64,000 nucleotides of DNA from Thermodesulfobacterium thermophilum DSM 1276 (GCF_000421605.1 NZ_ATXI01000004.1:53720-117719), one strand, 5' to 3'; shown: positions 52,970 through 61,952, numbered from the stretch's first letter. Numbers and translations: made by a program. Notes: generated by a model not told the origin, from the sequence alone.

Positions 52970-54388
52970 TTAACTTTTCTGGATATTGATCTTATCATTT
53001 TCTAAACTAAAAACTATCGGTCCAGGTATCTCCTCAACAACTGTATAAAACACATCAGCAATCCCTACCATAACCCCTGGATAAATCTTTTCTTGAACTT
53101 TGATAAACTTAGACTGATACAAAGAAAGTTCTTTTTTAATGGTTTTTAGTTGTTGTAAAAGCTCTTCTAACTCTTTAGAATAAAGTTCATATTGTTTTTG
53201 GATCTTTTCGAGAATCTTTTGCTTTTCCGGGGATAAATTTTTTTCTTTTTTAAGCCTTTCTCCTAACTCAATGCCCCCTTTCAGTTTGTTTAAAGTCTCT
53301 TCTAAAAGTATTGAATGTTGGAGCTTTTTTAGATAGGTATCTATCAAATCAGGTTGGTATCCGGCTAAAATTTTGGTAGAAGTATGGTTTTCATTTCCTA
53401 AAACTTTAGCTTCTATAACATCAGAAGCTTTAACCACCCCTCCATAAATGATCCCCTTACCTACATTAGCCTCTATCTTTCCAGACACAAAGGTTTCCGA
53501 AAAAATAAGATAATTTTTTACTACTAAATCTCCCAAAACTTCTAATTTAGCATGCTCAACCCCTTTAATCTCTGCCTTACCTTTAACTTTAACCTTAGTT
53601 TGTTCTCCTCTTATGATCCCATCACACACCAAATTTCCTTCTACCTCTATTAAAACCTTGTTTTCTGTTCCTCCATAAATTTCTAAGTCCCCTTTGGCCT
53701 TCACCTTAAAACCAAACTTTACATCTCCTTTGATAATCAACTTTTTACCTATAAAATCTATATTTCCTACAGAAAAATCCACATCTCCCTTTATTTCATA
53801 TTCAGGAAAAATATCGATTATATTTTGCTGACAAACCACAACCCCTGCCTGTTTAGCTTTAATAGATTTTTCTTCATCTATGAATAAATTTTTTCCTAAC
53901 TGGATCTGAGATTGAGAGGAAGGTTGAGGAGCCTGAAGTGTTTCTCCAAACACATTAACCCCATCTAAACCAGGAATAGGAGGATACCATTTTCCAACTA
54001 CTTCGTTTTCTTCGGCACATACTATTTTTCTATGAATCTCTCTTATATCTTTTCTCTCTTCTTTATCCTGTAAATCCACAGGCTCATCTTGAAAAGAGAC
54101 ACACTTAGCAAATTTTTCCAAAAGTTCTATTTTTTCTGGTACAAAAGGAGTGATAGGTACTCCCTTTGCCACAACCAATCTATTATCTAAAATCTCTGGT
54201 TCTTCAAGCACCCCAAAGATACCTTCTTCTATAAGTCTTGATTTAACTTGAGGCCAAACTTCTTTAAATTTTTTAAGATTTTCTTCAGTAGGTATTTCAT
54301 CCCAGAAAAACATCAATTCATCTTCAGATACTTTAAACCCAAACCCTTCCAAATTAAGCCCTTCTTTTTTTAATTTATCCTTATCCAT
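52970..54388 (-). CDS. FapA/DUF342 family protein, first copy
   Basis: Same layout as the other copy: a poorly conserved N-terminal domain (~1-120), PPIPGLDGVNVFGETLQAP, a beta-helix core (DVDFSVGNIDFIGKKL, KFGFKVKAKGDLEIYGG, GIIRGEQTKVKVKG) and a coiled-coil tail ending near EKIYPGVMVGIADV. The strong match to the second copy indicates a duplication in the same operon. It overlaps plsY by 8 bp. Confidence 0.88.
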   Translation of the reverse strand: MDKDKLKKEGLNLEGFGFKVSEDELMFFWDEIPTEENLKKFKEVWPQVKSRLIEEGIFGVLEEPEILDNRLVVAKGVPITPFVPEKIELLEKFAKCVSFQDEPVDLQDKEERKDIREIHRKIVCAEENEVVGKWYPPIPGLDGVNVFGETLQAPQPSSQSQIQLGKNLFIDEEKSIKAKQAGVVVCQQNIIDIFPEYEIKGDVDFSVGNIDFIGKKLIIKGDVKFGFKVKAKGDLEIYGGTENKVLIEVEGNLVCDGIIRGEQTKVKVKGKAEIKGVEHAKLEVLGDLVVKNYLIFSETFVSGKIEANVGKGIIYGGVVKASDVIEAKVLGNENHTSTKILAGYQPDLIDTYLKKLQHSILLEETLNKLKGGIELGERLKKEKNLSPEKQKILEKIQKQYELYSKELEELLQQLKTIKKELSLYQSKFIKVQEKIYPGVMVGIADVFYTVVEEIPGPIVFSLENDKINIQKS

Positions 54389-54992
54389 GAGGCTCTTTTT
54401 TCCAAGATTTTTCTTCTCCTCTTAAAAGCCTTTTTATGTTCTCTTTATGCTTATACCAGATTAAAATACCTAAAAAGGTTGCACATATTATATATTCGGT
54501 AGGATAGTTAAAAATAAAAAGGTTTATAGGCAAGAAAAAAGTTGCTATTAAGGATCCTACAGAAACAAAACCTGTCAAAGCTACACCTGCTAAAAAGGTT
54601 AACAAACTTACTAAAATAGCTTTAGGTGCAAGAAATAGAAAAACACCTATGGTAGTAGCAACTCCTTTTCCACCTTTAAAACCCAAGAAAACAGAAAAAA
54701 GATGGCCTAATACAGCGAAAAAACCGGCTAAAGAAAGGATTAATTCTTGAGAATACGGTGTTTTTGAGCTTAAAAAAAAGGCTATTAAAAGAGCTAAAAC
54801 ACCCTTAGAGGCATCTCCTAAAAAGGTTATAAAACCCCACTTTTTGCCCAGAAGTCTGGCAACGTTAGTAGCCCCAGGATTTTTACTGCCTTCTTTTCTT
54901 GGGTCTACTCCAAAGGGCAAACAGACCACTAAGGCAAAAGGAATAGACCCTAAAATATAGCTTAATATAGAGATAAAAATTAAATAAACCAC
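54381..54992 (-). CDS. plsY: Glycerol-3-phosphate acyltransferase PlsY
   Basis: It uses acyl-phosphate to make lysophosphatidic acid, the first membrane lipid step. Family motifs are LGSIPFALVV, GSKNPGATNVARLLGKKWG and FLGFKGGKGVATTIGV, within about five membrane helices. The GTG at 54992 has no Shine-Dalgarno and lies 6 nt after a TAAAAT element, so a leaderless transcript is likely. First gene of an operon with two fapA copies and tilS. Confidence 0.95.
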   Translation of the reverse strand: MVYLIFISILSYILGSIPFALVVCLPFGVDPRKEGSKNPGATNVARLLGKKWGFITFLGDASKGVLALLIAFFLSSKTPYSQELILSLAGFFAVLGHLFSVFLGFKGGKGVATTIGVFLFLAPKAILVSLLTFLAGVALTGFVSVGSLIATFFLPINLFIFNYPTEYIICATFLGILIWYKHKENIKRLLRGEEKSWKKEPHG

Positions 54993-54998
54993 AAAGAA

Positions 54999-55026
54999 AT
55001 TTTAAACGAATTTTTAAAATTGACAA
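54999..55026 (-). promoter_or_regulatory. Promoter of the plsY operon, directly before the start codon
   Basis: On the minus strand TTGTCA (55021-55026), 16 nt, TAAAAT (54999-55004), then 6 nt and the GTG start. No Shine-Dalgarno is visible. Confidence 0.6.
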
Positions 55027-55039
55027 GAAACAAGCAGGT

Positions 55040-55078
55040 AAAAATGAAAGGTCAGTACTAAAAATAGCACTGACCTTT
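55040..55078 (-). terminator. Terminator of rplU-rpmA
   Basis: A 10-bp stem AAAGGTCAGT/ACTGACCTTT (55047-55056 and 55069-55078) with a 12-nt loop is followed on the minus strand by CATTTTTACC. Confidence 0.82.
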
Positions 55079-55089
55079 AAAATTTTGGG

Positions 55090-55344
55090 CTATAAACTGG
55101 GATAAACGCTGACTACTTTTCTTCCGTTTTTGGTTTCAAACTTAACAAATCCACTTATCTTTGCAAAAATAGTATAGTCTTTGCCAACACCCACGTTAAA
55201 ACCAGGATGAACCTTGGTACCTCTTTGTCTAACGATGATTTCACCTGCTTTTACAAACTGACCACCATACCTTTTAACCCCTAAACGTTTAGAGTTAGAA
55301 TCTCTTCCGTTTCTTGAAGATCCTCCTGCCTTCTTATGAGCCAT
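55090..55344 (-). CDS. rpmA: 50S ribosomal protein L27
   Basis: A basic 84-aa protein of the peptidyl-transferase region with the family start [20 protein letters not shown] and [15 protein letters not shown]. It starts directly with the functional MAHKK sequence, without the cleaved extension of some Firmicutes. It follows rplU by 15 bp. Confidence 0.98.
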   Translation of the reverse strand: MAHKKAGGSSRNGRDSNSKRLGVKRYGGQFVKAGEIIVRQRGTKVHPGFNVGVGKDYTIFAKISGFVKFETKNGRKVVSVYPSL

Positions 55345-55359
55345 TTATCCTTCCCCCTA

Positions 55360-55668
55360 TTACAAAATTTCCTTAATTTCTAACGTAGTTATAAGCTGTC
55401 TATGCCCTCTTTTTCTTTTATAACCTTTTTTGGGTTTTTTCTTAAAGACTATTACTTTCGGTCCTTTAGAATGTTCTACCACAGAAGCAATGACCTTCAC
55501 TCCTTCGACTAAAGGGGTCCCCAGTTTTATTTCTCCATCTTTATTAACTAAAAGAACCTCTGAAATTTCTACAGTATCTCCTACATTAGCTTCGACTTTT
55601 TCTACTTTGATTTTATCACCAGGTTTTACTACATATTGCTTTCCACCAGTCTTGATCACGGCAAACAC
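55360..55668 (-). CDS. rplU: 50S ribosomal protein L21
   Basis: 102 aa with MFAVIKTGGKQYVVKPGD at the start and KKPKKGYKRKRGHRQ near the end, the L21 signature. The GTG start follows GGAGGG by 6 nt. First of the usual rplU-rpmA pair. Confidence 0.98.
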   Translation of the reverse strand: MFAVIKTGGKQYVVKPGDKIKVEKVEANVGDTVEISEVLLVNKDGEIKLGTPLVEGVKVIASVVEHSKGPKVIVFKKKPKKGYKRKRGHRQLITTLEIKEIL

Positions 55669-55702
55669 GAAAATCCCTCCTTCCTGAAATTTTTCACCTT
55701 AA

Positions 55703-55730
55703 AAGATATCTTAAAAACAGGTTTTGTCAA
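55703..55730 (-). promoter_or_regulatory. Promoter of rplU-rpmA
   Basis: On the minus strand TTGACA (55725-55730), 16 nt, TATCTT (55703-55708), about 35 nt before the GTG. The leader is too short for a large ribosomal-protein autoregulatory structure. Confidence 0.65.
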
Positions 55731-55923
55731 TATTGTTTATCCGTTGTTTTAAAATTTGTTTTCTGTCAAGAATAACCCTGACATTTTAAATCATCTATTC
55801 ATTTTTTAAATACCACATGATTTTTTATATAAAATGTTAATTTTTGAAAAAGAGAGACTTTTCAAGAAAGAGTTTATCCTCGGTAGAACAATCTATTTTT
55901 AGCCTCCAAATGCTGTTATTTTA

Positions 55924-55951
55924 TTGACTTTTAAACAAATACTAATAAAAT
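55924..55951 (+). promoter_or_regulatory. Promoter of the CDP-alcohol transferase gene, directly before the ATG
   Basis: TTGACT (55924-55929), 16 nt, TAAAAT (55946-55951), then 7 nt and the ATG. There is no Shine-Dalgarno, so transcription should begin at or beside the ATG. Confidence 0.7.
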
Positions 55952-55958
55952 ATTTATC

Positions 55959-56588
55959 ATGAACCTTACTTCAAAACGGGCTTATTTTAAAAGATTTTAT
56001 TTCCCTTTAAGTTTTTTACTCTACAAAAGTAATCTTTCTCCTAATTTTATTACTTCTCTTTCTTTAGTATCAGGAACGATAGCTGGTGTTTGTTTTTATT
56101 ATGAATATTTATTGACAGCTGCCTTTTTGTTACTTTTATCAGGTCTTTTAGACCTTATGGATGGAGAAATAGCAAGAATCTCCGGCAATACCACTAAGTT
56201 TGGAGCAGTTTTTGATTGGATAGCAGATAAGTGGGTAGATGGTATAGTTTTAGGTACTATTGCCTATATCTATACTGATGCCTTTTGGACGATATTAGCT
56301 ATAGTATCTTCTATGCTCCACTCCTTTCTCAAGCCTGTGGTATATGCTGAAATAGGATATCAGGTAAAACTAAAAGGAAAAATCCAAGATCCTTTAGAAA
56401 ACGTCGGTTTTTTTGGTCGTCCTGAAACTCATCTAAGCATCTTAATCTTTACCTTTTTAGAAAAATTTACCCCTTATGAAATCGGACTTGAGTTTGGCAT
56501 AAAATTTATTACTGTTTTTACTTTATCTTCTCTTATTACAAGGCTGGTATATCTATATCAAAACTTTAGAGGGATAAAAGATGAATAG
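55959..56588 (+). CDS. CDP-alcohol phosphatidyltransferase family protein
   Basis: It transfers a phosphatidyl group from CDP-diacylglycerol (or an analogue) to an alcohol. The active-site pattern DG-x2-AR-x8-G-x3-D-x3-D appears as LMDGEIARISGNTTKFGA followed by VFDWIADK, within about six membrane segments. Length 209 aa. Acceptor (glycerol phosphate, inositol phosphate, or another alcohol) cannot be set. It overlaps the next gene, an archaeal-type riboflavin reductase, by 8 bp. Confidence 0.88.
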   Translation: MNLTSKRAYFKRFYFPLSFLLYKSNLSPNFITSLSLVSGTIAGVCFYYEYLLTAAFLLLLSGLLDLMDGEIARISGNTTKFGAVFDWIADKWVDGIVLGTIAYIYTDAFWTILAIVSSMLHSFLKPVVYAEIGYQVKLKGKIQDPLENVGFFGRPETHLSILIFTFLEKFTPYEIGLEFGIKFITVFTLSSLITRLVYLYQNFRGIKDE

Positions 56589-57243
56589 ACCTTATGTGAT
56601 AATAGTATCTGAGGTTACGATAGACGGAAAGCTTACGTTATATAGAGGAGCTTCAAGTAAAGAACTAATGAGTTTGATGACCAAAGAAGTTTACTGCTAT
56701 TTACATGGCATAAGGGCTGAGGTAGACGGGATCATGGTAGGTTGTGAAACAGTAAGAACAGATGATCCAAGTTTGACCGTAAGGTATGTAGAAGGTAAAA
56801 ACCCGGTGCGAATCATTCCTTGTTCTACGGCTAACGTGCCTTATAACGCTAACATCTTTTCTAAAGATGCTCCTACCATCATTGCTACTACTAAAAGAGC
56901 TCCTAAAGAAAAAATCGAAAAACTTAAAGAGCTTGGGGCTGAGGTTATCGTTGCCGGAGAAGAGTTGGTAGACTTTGAGGTACTTTTACCAGAGCTTTAT
57001 CAAAGAGGAATTAAAAAACTGATGGTAGAAGGAGGGTCTTCTATTAACTGGGAGTTTGTGAAAAATAGATATGTAGATGAAATAAAGATCATTCATCTTC
57101 CAGTGATAGTAGGTGGAGAAAACGTACCTACCTTTGTAGGTGGAGAAGGGTTTAAGTCGCTTACCAAGGTATTAAAACTAAAAATCCAAAAATTCTTTCA
57201 GATAGACGATTTTTTGATTTCTGAGTGGAAAGTTCAAAAATAA
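56581..57243 (+). CDS. Archaeal-type 2,5-diamino-6-ribosylamino-pyrimidinone 5'-phosphate reductase (RibD C-terminal family)
   Basis: An NAD(P)H reductase for riboflavin synthesis. The stand-alone 220-aa form without deaminase domain resembles archaeal enzymes. SEVTIDGKLTLYRG at the start, DGIMVGCETVRTDDPSLTVR and LMVEGGSSINWEFVKN are the RibD_C marks. In most bacteria this domain is fused to a deaminase (RibD). No other rib gene is near. It may replace the RibD reductase or reduce another pterin-like substrate. Confidence 0.85.
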   Translation: MNRPYVIIVSEVTIDGKLTLYRGASSKELMSLMTKEVYCYLHGIRAEVDGIMVGCETVRTDDPSLTVRYVEGKNPVRIIPCSTANVPYNANIFSKDAPTIIATTKRAPKEKIEKLKELGAEVIVAGEELVDFEVLLPELYQRGIKKLMVEGGSSINWEFVKNRYVDEIKIIHLPVIVGGENVPTFVGGEGFKSLTKVLKLKIQKFFQIDDFLISEWKVQK

Positions 57244-58273
57244 AAAGAATAAGTGGTTAAAAGGCATTTGTTTTTCACAAATTGAGTTATGGTTTGTGCT
57301 ACCCAATGTATGTTTCTTCGTAGAGCATCTTTAGTGTAGTGTGCGGTATGGGGGGTAAAAATAACATTAGGATAACTCAAAAGATGAAGGGTTTTCAAAG
57401 CTTTCTCATAATCTTGAGGTGAAAATCTATTCTTTAAAATTTTTTCCATTTCAAGTAATAGCCTTTCTCCTTCAAATACATCAAGAGCAATCCCTCCTTG
57501 TAGTTTTCGATTTTGTAAAGCCCATATTAAGGCCTCTGTCTCTACTATAGGCCCACGAGCGGTATTAATTAACATAGCTTCATCCTTTACTAACTTTATA
57601 TTCTCAAGATTTATCATATGATGAGTTTTAGAATAATATGGAACCATAACTACTATTATATCAGAATGTTTTAACAACTCCTCTAAAGAGACATAACTTA
57701 CCCCAAATTTTTCTTTTAACTGAAGGTCAGGCTTTATGTCATGCGCTAAAATTTTCATACCTATTCCGTAAGCTATCCTTGCAACTTCTTTCCCTATGTT
57801 ACCTGTACCTATAATCCCTATGGTTTTACCAAATAAGTCAAACCCCAAAAGTCCTTCTCTTGAAAAATCTAAGTTTTTAACCTTTGAGATGGCCGTAGAA
57901 ATCCTTTTTGCCAAAGTAAAAATAAGACTGATAGTATGTTCTGCTACGGTGGTAAAAGCAAAATAAGGAGAATTGACTACTACGACACCTCTTTTTTGAC
58001 AGGACAAAATATCTATATGGTCTGTACCCGTAGTTCTTGTGATAAGAAGTTTTAAGTTAGAAAGTTGATCTAGCACTTTTTCGTCAACCAAAGAACGAAG
58101 GTAAATCACTGCCACATTTAGATTTGAATAAGCATTACCCGTAAACTATCCAAAGGTTCTGAGGTGAAAATAACATCTAAATTACTTAATGATTCTCCTA
58201 AGTTTTGTTTTAAAGTTTCTAAATAAACTTCCTTTTCCCAGTCTCTTTCGATTTCAAAGATACCTATTTTCAT
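57234..58273 (-). pseudogene. D-2-hydroxyacid (D-lactate type) dehydrogenase with an N-terminal frameshift
   Basis: Intact C-terminal part (293 aa from GTG at 58115) has TGTDHIDILSC, the NAD site GIIGTGNIGKEVAR, and catalytic Arg (NTARGPIV), Glu (LDVFEGE) and His (FTPHTAHYT). It lacks the usual first ~45 residues. These are found in another frame: the ATG at 58273 opens MKIGIFEIERDWEKEVYLET and stops at 58118, while the main frame stays open back to 58145 as NAYSNLNVAVIYLR. One indel between about 58120 and 58145 would restore a protein of about 340 aa. The ATG overlaps the adh stop (ATGA), which supports it as the native start. Either a true frameshift or a sequencing error. Confidence 0.85.
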
Positions 58274-59445
58274 GGTTTAGACTCTCCAAAATAAGCTGTA
58301 TAAAATACTTTACTTACCTCTTCTTTAGAGTACTCATCGGCTACTTGCCATATCGTTAGGATATGATAAGCCTTGTCTATCAAGTACTCTAAATCTTCTT
58401 GAGGGAGTTTTAAATCTTTTAAAGTATAAAGAAGTCTCAGGTCCCTTAACCAGTTTTCAAAGACTTCTATCCCCATCTCTACAGAGATTTTATCTTCTAC
58501 TTTTATGTTGAGAACCTTTTCAAAAAATTTATGAAGAAGTTTGTTTTTTTTATAAACCTTCATCCAAGCATAAGTTATGACCGCTAAACCCAGTCCATGA
58601 GGAAGGTCATATACTCCGCTTAAGGTATGTTCTAAGGCATGGATAAAAAACCTATATTTTCCCATACCTGCCTTAGATAATCCGCATAAAGCTAAGGAAG
58701 AAGCCCACATAAGATTAGCCCTGGCTTCATAATTAGTAGGGTCATACATAGCAGCTTTAGACCACTTCATAAGGTTTTTCATCAAAGCTACCATGAGGTC
58801 TTCTGTAAGGCAGTCTTTCTTATATTCTCTACTTATAAAAACCTCAAAAACATGAGAAAAGGCATCAAAAGCTCCATAAGCGGTATAATCAGGAGGTACA
58901 GTAAAAGTAAAGGTAGGGTCTAAAAAAGTAAATTTAGGGAAAATCCAGGGAGAGTTCATAGAAAGTTTAACCTTTGTTTCATCGTTTACTATAACGCTTA
59001 TGTTGTTTAGCTCTGAACCAGTACCAGCGATAGTAGGCACTGCTATTATAGGGAGAGCTTGTTTAGGAAAATCCTTTCTTTCATAAAAATCCCATATCTT
59101 TTCCTCTGCAAAAACCCCACAGGCTATAGCCTTGGCGGTGTCTATTACACTTCCACCTCCAGTAGCCAAAATGAAATCAACCTTTTCTTCTTTGGCTACC
59201 TTGATACCCTCTAAAACCTTAGATAAAAGAGGGTTAGCCTTTACTCCTCCAAATTCTATATATTCTATCTTAGCTTTTTTTAAAATCTCTTTAACTTGGT
59301 CATAAACCCCGTTTCTCATTATGGATCCTCTTCCAAAAACCCAAAGAGCCTTTTTTCCTATACCAGAAACTTCTTTAGGAAATTGTCTCAAAACTTTTTT
59401 ACCGAAAAAAACTTTTGTAGGAAGATAAAACTCAAAATTCTTCAT
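58270..59445 (-). CDS. Iron-containing alcohol dehydrogenase (butanol-dehydrogenase-like)
   Basis: An NAD(P)-dependent group III alcohol dehydrogenase. The cofactor motif LATGGGSVIDTAKAIA and metal ligands in YGAFDAFSHVFE, HALEHTLSG and YDLPHGLGLA are present. ATG at 59445 has AAGGGGG 7 nt upstream. It overlaps the D-lactate-type gene by 4 bp, suggesting a two-gene fermentative or redox-balancing unit. Confidence 0.93.
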   Translation of the reverse strand: MKNFEFYLPTKVFFGKKVLRQFPKEVSGIGKKALWVFGRGSIMRNGVYDQVKEILKKAKIEYIEFGGVKANPLLSKVLEGIKVAKEEKVDFILATGGGSVIDTAKAIACGVFAEEKIWDFYERKDFPKQALPIIAVPTIAGTGSELNNISVIVNDETKVKLSMNSPWIFPKFTFLDPTFTFTVPPDYTAYGAFDAFSHVFEVFISREYKKDCLTEDLMVALMKNLMKWSKAAMYDPTNYEARANLMWASSLALCGLSKAGMGKYRFFIHALEHTLSGVYDLPHGLGLAVITYAWMKVYKKNKLLHKFFEKVLNIKVEDKISVEMGIEVFENWLRDLRLLYTLKDLKLPQEDLEYLIDKAYHILTIWQVADEYSKEEVSKVFYTAYFGESKP

Positions 59446-59459
59446 CAATTAACCCCCTT

Positions 59460-59503
59460 CTAAAATAAAAATAGACCTATAGGGCTACCCCTATAGGTCT
59501 ATT
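59460..59503 (-). terminator. Strong terminator of acs
   Basis: A 15-bp perfect stem AATAGACCTATAGGG/CCCTATAGGTCTATT (59470-59484 and 59489-59503) with loop CTAC; the minus strand continues TTTTATTTTA. It lies between acs and the Fe-ADH gene. Confidence 0.93.
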
Positions 59504-59533
59504 TTTAATCAAAAACAGAAATAAATCAACCGG

Positions 59534-61510
59534 TTATTTTAAATTTTTTCTCGACTCTACCAGTTTCTCTACCACCTCAGGTTCTGCTAATGTGGTGGTA
59601 TCTCCCAAGTCTTCAAACTGTTGTGCTGCTATCTTTCTTAAGATCCTTCTCATGATTTTTCCGCTTCGAGTTTTAGGTAACCCAGGTGCAAAAAGTATGA
59701 AGTCAGGGGTTGCTATAGGACCTATAGCTTTTCTAATATGAGAGACCAACTCTTTCTTAAGTTCTGAAGTAGGCTCAAACCCTTCTTTAAGTACAATGTA
59801 AGCAAAGATTCCTTCTCCTTTGATATCATGAGGGAATCCAACCACTGCAGCCTCTGCTACCGCAGGGTGTTCTACAAAAGCAGACTCTAACTCCATCGTA
59901 CCAAGCCTGTGTCCAGAAACGTTGATAACATCGTCAAGTCTTCCCATAATCCAGAGATAGCCGTCCTCGTCTTTTCTGGCACCATCTCCTGTGTAATAAT
60001 ATCCTGGAAACCTACTAAAATAAACCTCTTTAAACCGTTTTTCATCTCCCCAAATCCCTCTTGCCATACCAGGCCAGGCTCTTTTGATACAAAGATGACC
60101 TCCCTCGTTGATGTCTGCCTCTGTTCCGTCAGCTCTTAGGATAACAGGCTCTATTCCAGGTAAAGGATAAGTAGCTGAACCAGGTTTCTGAGGTACTGCA
60201 AAGGGTATGGGGGCTATCATGTGTCCACCGGTCTCGGTTTGCCACCAAGTATCTACTACAGGACAGCGTTTACGTCCTACATTAACATAAAACCAAACCC
60301 AAGCCTCTGGGTTTATAGGTTCTCCCACCGTTCCTAAAATCCTTAAGCTCGAAAGATTGTATTTCTTAGGCCACTGATCTCCCTCTCTCATCAACGCCCT
60401 TATCGCTGTAGGAGCTGTATAGAGAACAGTTACACCATAACGGTCTACCAACTCCCACCATCTTCCTGGATCTGGATAAGTTGGAACCCCCTCATACATA
60501 AAAACCGTAGCTCCTAAAGCTAAAGGACCATAAACTACATAAGAATGCCCGGTAATCCAACCTATATCAGCAGTACACCAATAGATATCGTCTGGTTTTA
60601 GGTCAAAAACCCACTGGGTGGTATGAGCGGCATATACCAAGTATCCACCTGTGGTATGGTAAACCCCTTTAGGTTTTCCTGTAGTACCTGAGGTATATAA
60701 AATAAAAAGAGGGTCTTCAGCATCCATTACTTCATATTCACAATACTCAGCTACACTTAAATCTTTTTTTAAGTCATCGTATAAGATACAACGGTTATCT
60801 TTTAGTTCTATAGGATCACCAAAACGGTTTAACACAATACAATATTCTACACAATCACAATCTCTTATAGCCTCTTCTGCCCTATCTAAAAGAGTTATTC
60901 TTCTTCCAGCTCTATAAGTGCCATCACAAGTGATAACTACCTTAGCCTGAGCATCAAGGATACGAACTTTAAGGGCCTCTGAAGAAAAACCCCCAAACAC
61001 TACACTATGGATAGCCCCTATTCTGGCACAAGCCAACATCGCTGCCACAGCCTCTGGCATAGTAGGAAGATAAATGGTTACCCTATCACCTTTTTCTACA
61101 CCTAAATTTTTTAAAATCTTAGCAAACTTACATACCTCACTATGTAGCATATTATAGGTATAAACCTTGGTGTCTCTGTCAGGTTCTCCTTGCCAAATGA
61201 TAGCAGCCTTATTTTTTATAGCTGGATTGTCTAAATGTCTGTCTACACAGTTAAAACAGGCATTTAACTTACCACCTTCAAAAAACTTGATCTCTGGCTT
61301 GTAAAAATCCCAATAACAAGTCCTATCCCAGTACTTAAACCAAGTAATCAACTCTTTAGCCCTTTCAGCCCAAAATTCATCAGGGTCGTCTAAAGAATAC
61401 TGATAAATTTGTTTATATTTATAACGAGAAGAAATGTAAGCCTGGTCTTTACCTTCTTGAGGGGGATAGAAAATCCTCCCCTCTTTTAACAAAGATGTCA
61501 ACTCCGCCAT
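59534..61510 (-). CDS. acs: Acetyl-CoA synthetase (AMP-forming)
   Basis: It activates acetate to acetyl-CoA via acetyl-AMP. Core motifs are YTSGTTGKPKGVYHTT, DTWWQTETGGHMIAP, YYTGDGARKDEDGY and the C-terminal acetylation-site loop PKTRSGKIMRRIL (Lys in SGK). 658 aa. GGAGGT precedes the ATG. It follows a CBS-domain gene by 49 bp and has its own terminator. Confidence 0.97.
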   Translation of the reverse strand: MAELTSLLKEGRIFYPPQEGKDQAYISSRYKYKQIYQYSLDDPDEFWAERAKELITWFKYWDRTCYWDFYKPEIKFFEGGKLNACFNCVDRHLDNPAIKNKAAIIWQGEPDRDTKVYTYNMLHSEVCKFAKILKNLGVEKGDRVTIYLPTMPEAVAAMLACARIGAIHSVVFGGFSSEALKVRILDAQAKVVITCDGTYRAGRRITLLDRAEEAIRDCDCVEYCIVLNRFGDPIELKDNRCILYDDLKKDLSVAEYCEYEVMDAEDPLFILYTSGTTGKPKGVYHTTGGYLVYAAHTTQWVFDLKPDDIYWCTADIGWITGHSYVVYGPLALGATVFMYEGVPTYPDPGRWWELVDRYGVTVLYTAPTAIRALMREGDQWPKKYNLSSLRILGTVGEPINPEAWVWFYVNVGRKRCPVVDTWWQTETGGHMIAPIPFAVPQKPGSATYPLPGIEPVILRADGTEADINEGGHLCIKRAWPGMARGIWGDEKRFKEVYFSRFPGYYYTGDGARKDEDGYLWIMGRLDDVINVSGHRLGTMELESAFVEHPAVAEAAVVGFPHDIKGEGIFAYIVLKEGFEPTSELKKELVSHIRKAIGPIATPDFILFAPGLPKTRSGKIMRRILRKIAAQQFEDLGDTTTLAEPEVVEKLVESRKNLK

Positions 61511-61559
61511 GTCTACCTCCTTTTTAAAGTTTTTTTCAAAATATTAAAATTTTTTTCTG

Positions 61560-61952
61560 TTATACATGAGGTTTTATGATATCTCTTAAGGTTATCATAC
61601 CTACCAATTTTTCTCCTGAAGTAACCGGAAGCCTTACTACATTTGCCATCGCCATAAGTTTAGCCGCATATTTTATATCATAATAATCAGGAACGGTAAT
61701 ACATGGTTTGGTCATAACCTCTAAAACCCTAACCTTTTCCAAAGGTAGCCCCTTCGCTATAACTTTATAAACTATATCTTTAACCGTGATAATCCCGTAA
61801 GCATCTTGTTCGTCTACCTTATCGACTACCAATCCTCTGTAACCAGTTTTCATCATCAACTCTGCTGCTTCTTTAACCGTAGCGTTGCCATCGATAGTAG
61901 CTACTGGAGTAGTCATTACATCTCTAACTTTTATCTTTTCAATCTCTATCAT
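61560..61952 (-). CDS. Two-CBS-domain protein
   Basis: A stand-alone Bateman module of 130 aa. CBS1 runs VRDVMTTPVATIDGNATVKE to GIITVKDIVYK and CBS2 VLEVMTKPCITVPDYYDI to GMITLRDIIKP. Such domains bind adenine nucleotides or SAM. Position ahead of acs suggests energy-state control of acetate activation (inference). GGAGG precedes the ATG. Confidence 0.93.
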   Translation of the reverse strand: MIEIEKIKVRDVMTTPVATIDGNATVKEAAELMMKTGYRGLVVDKVDEQDAYGIITVKDIVYKVIAKGLPLEKVRVLEVMTKPCITVPDYYDIKYAAKLMAMANVVRLPVTSGEKLVGMITLRDIIKPHV

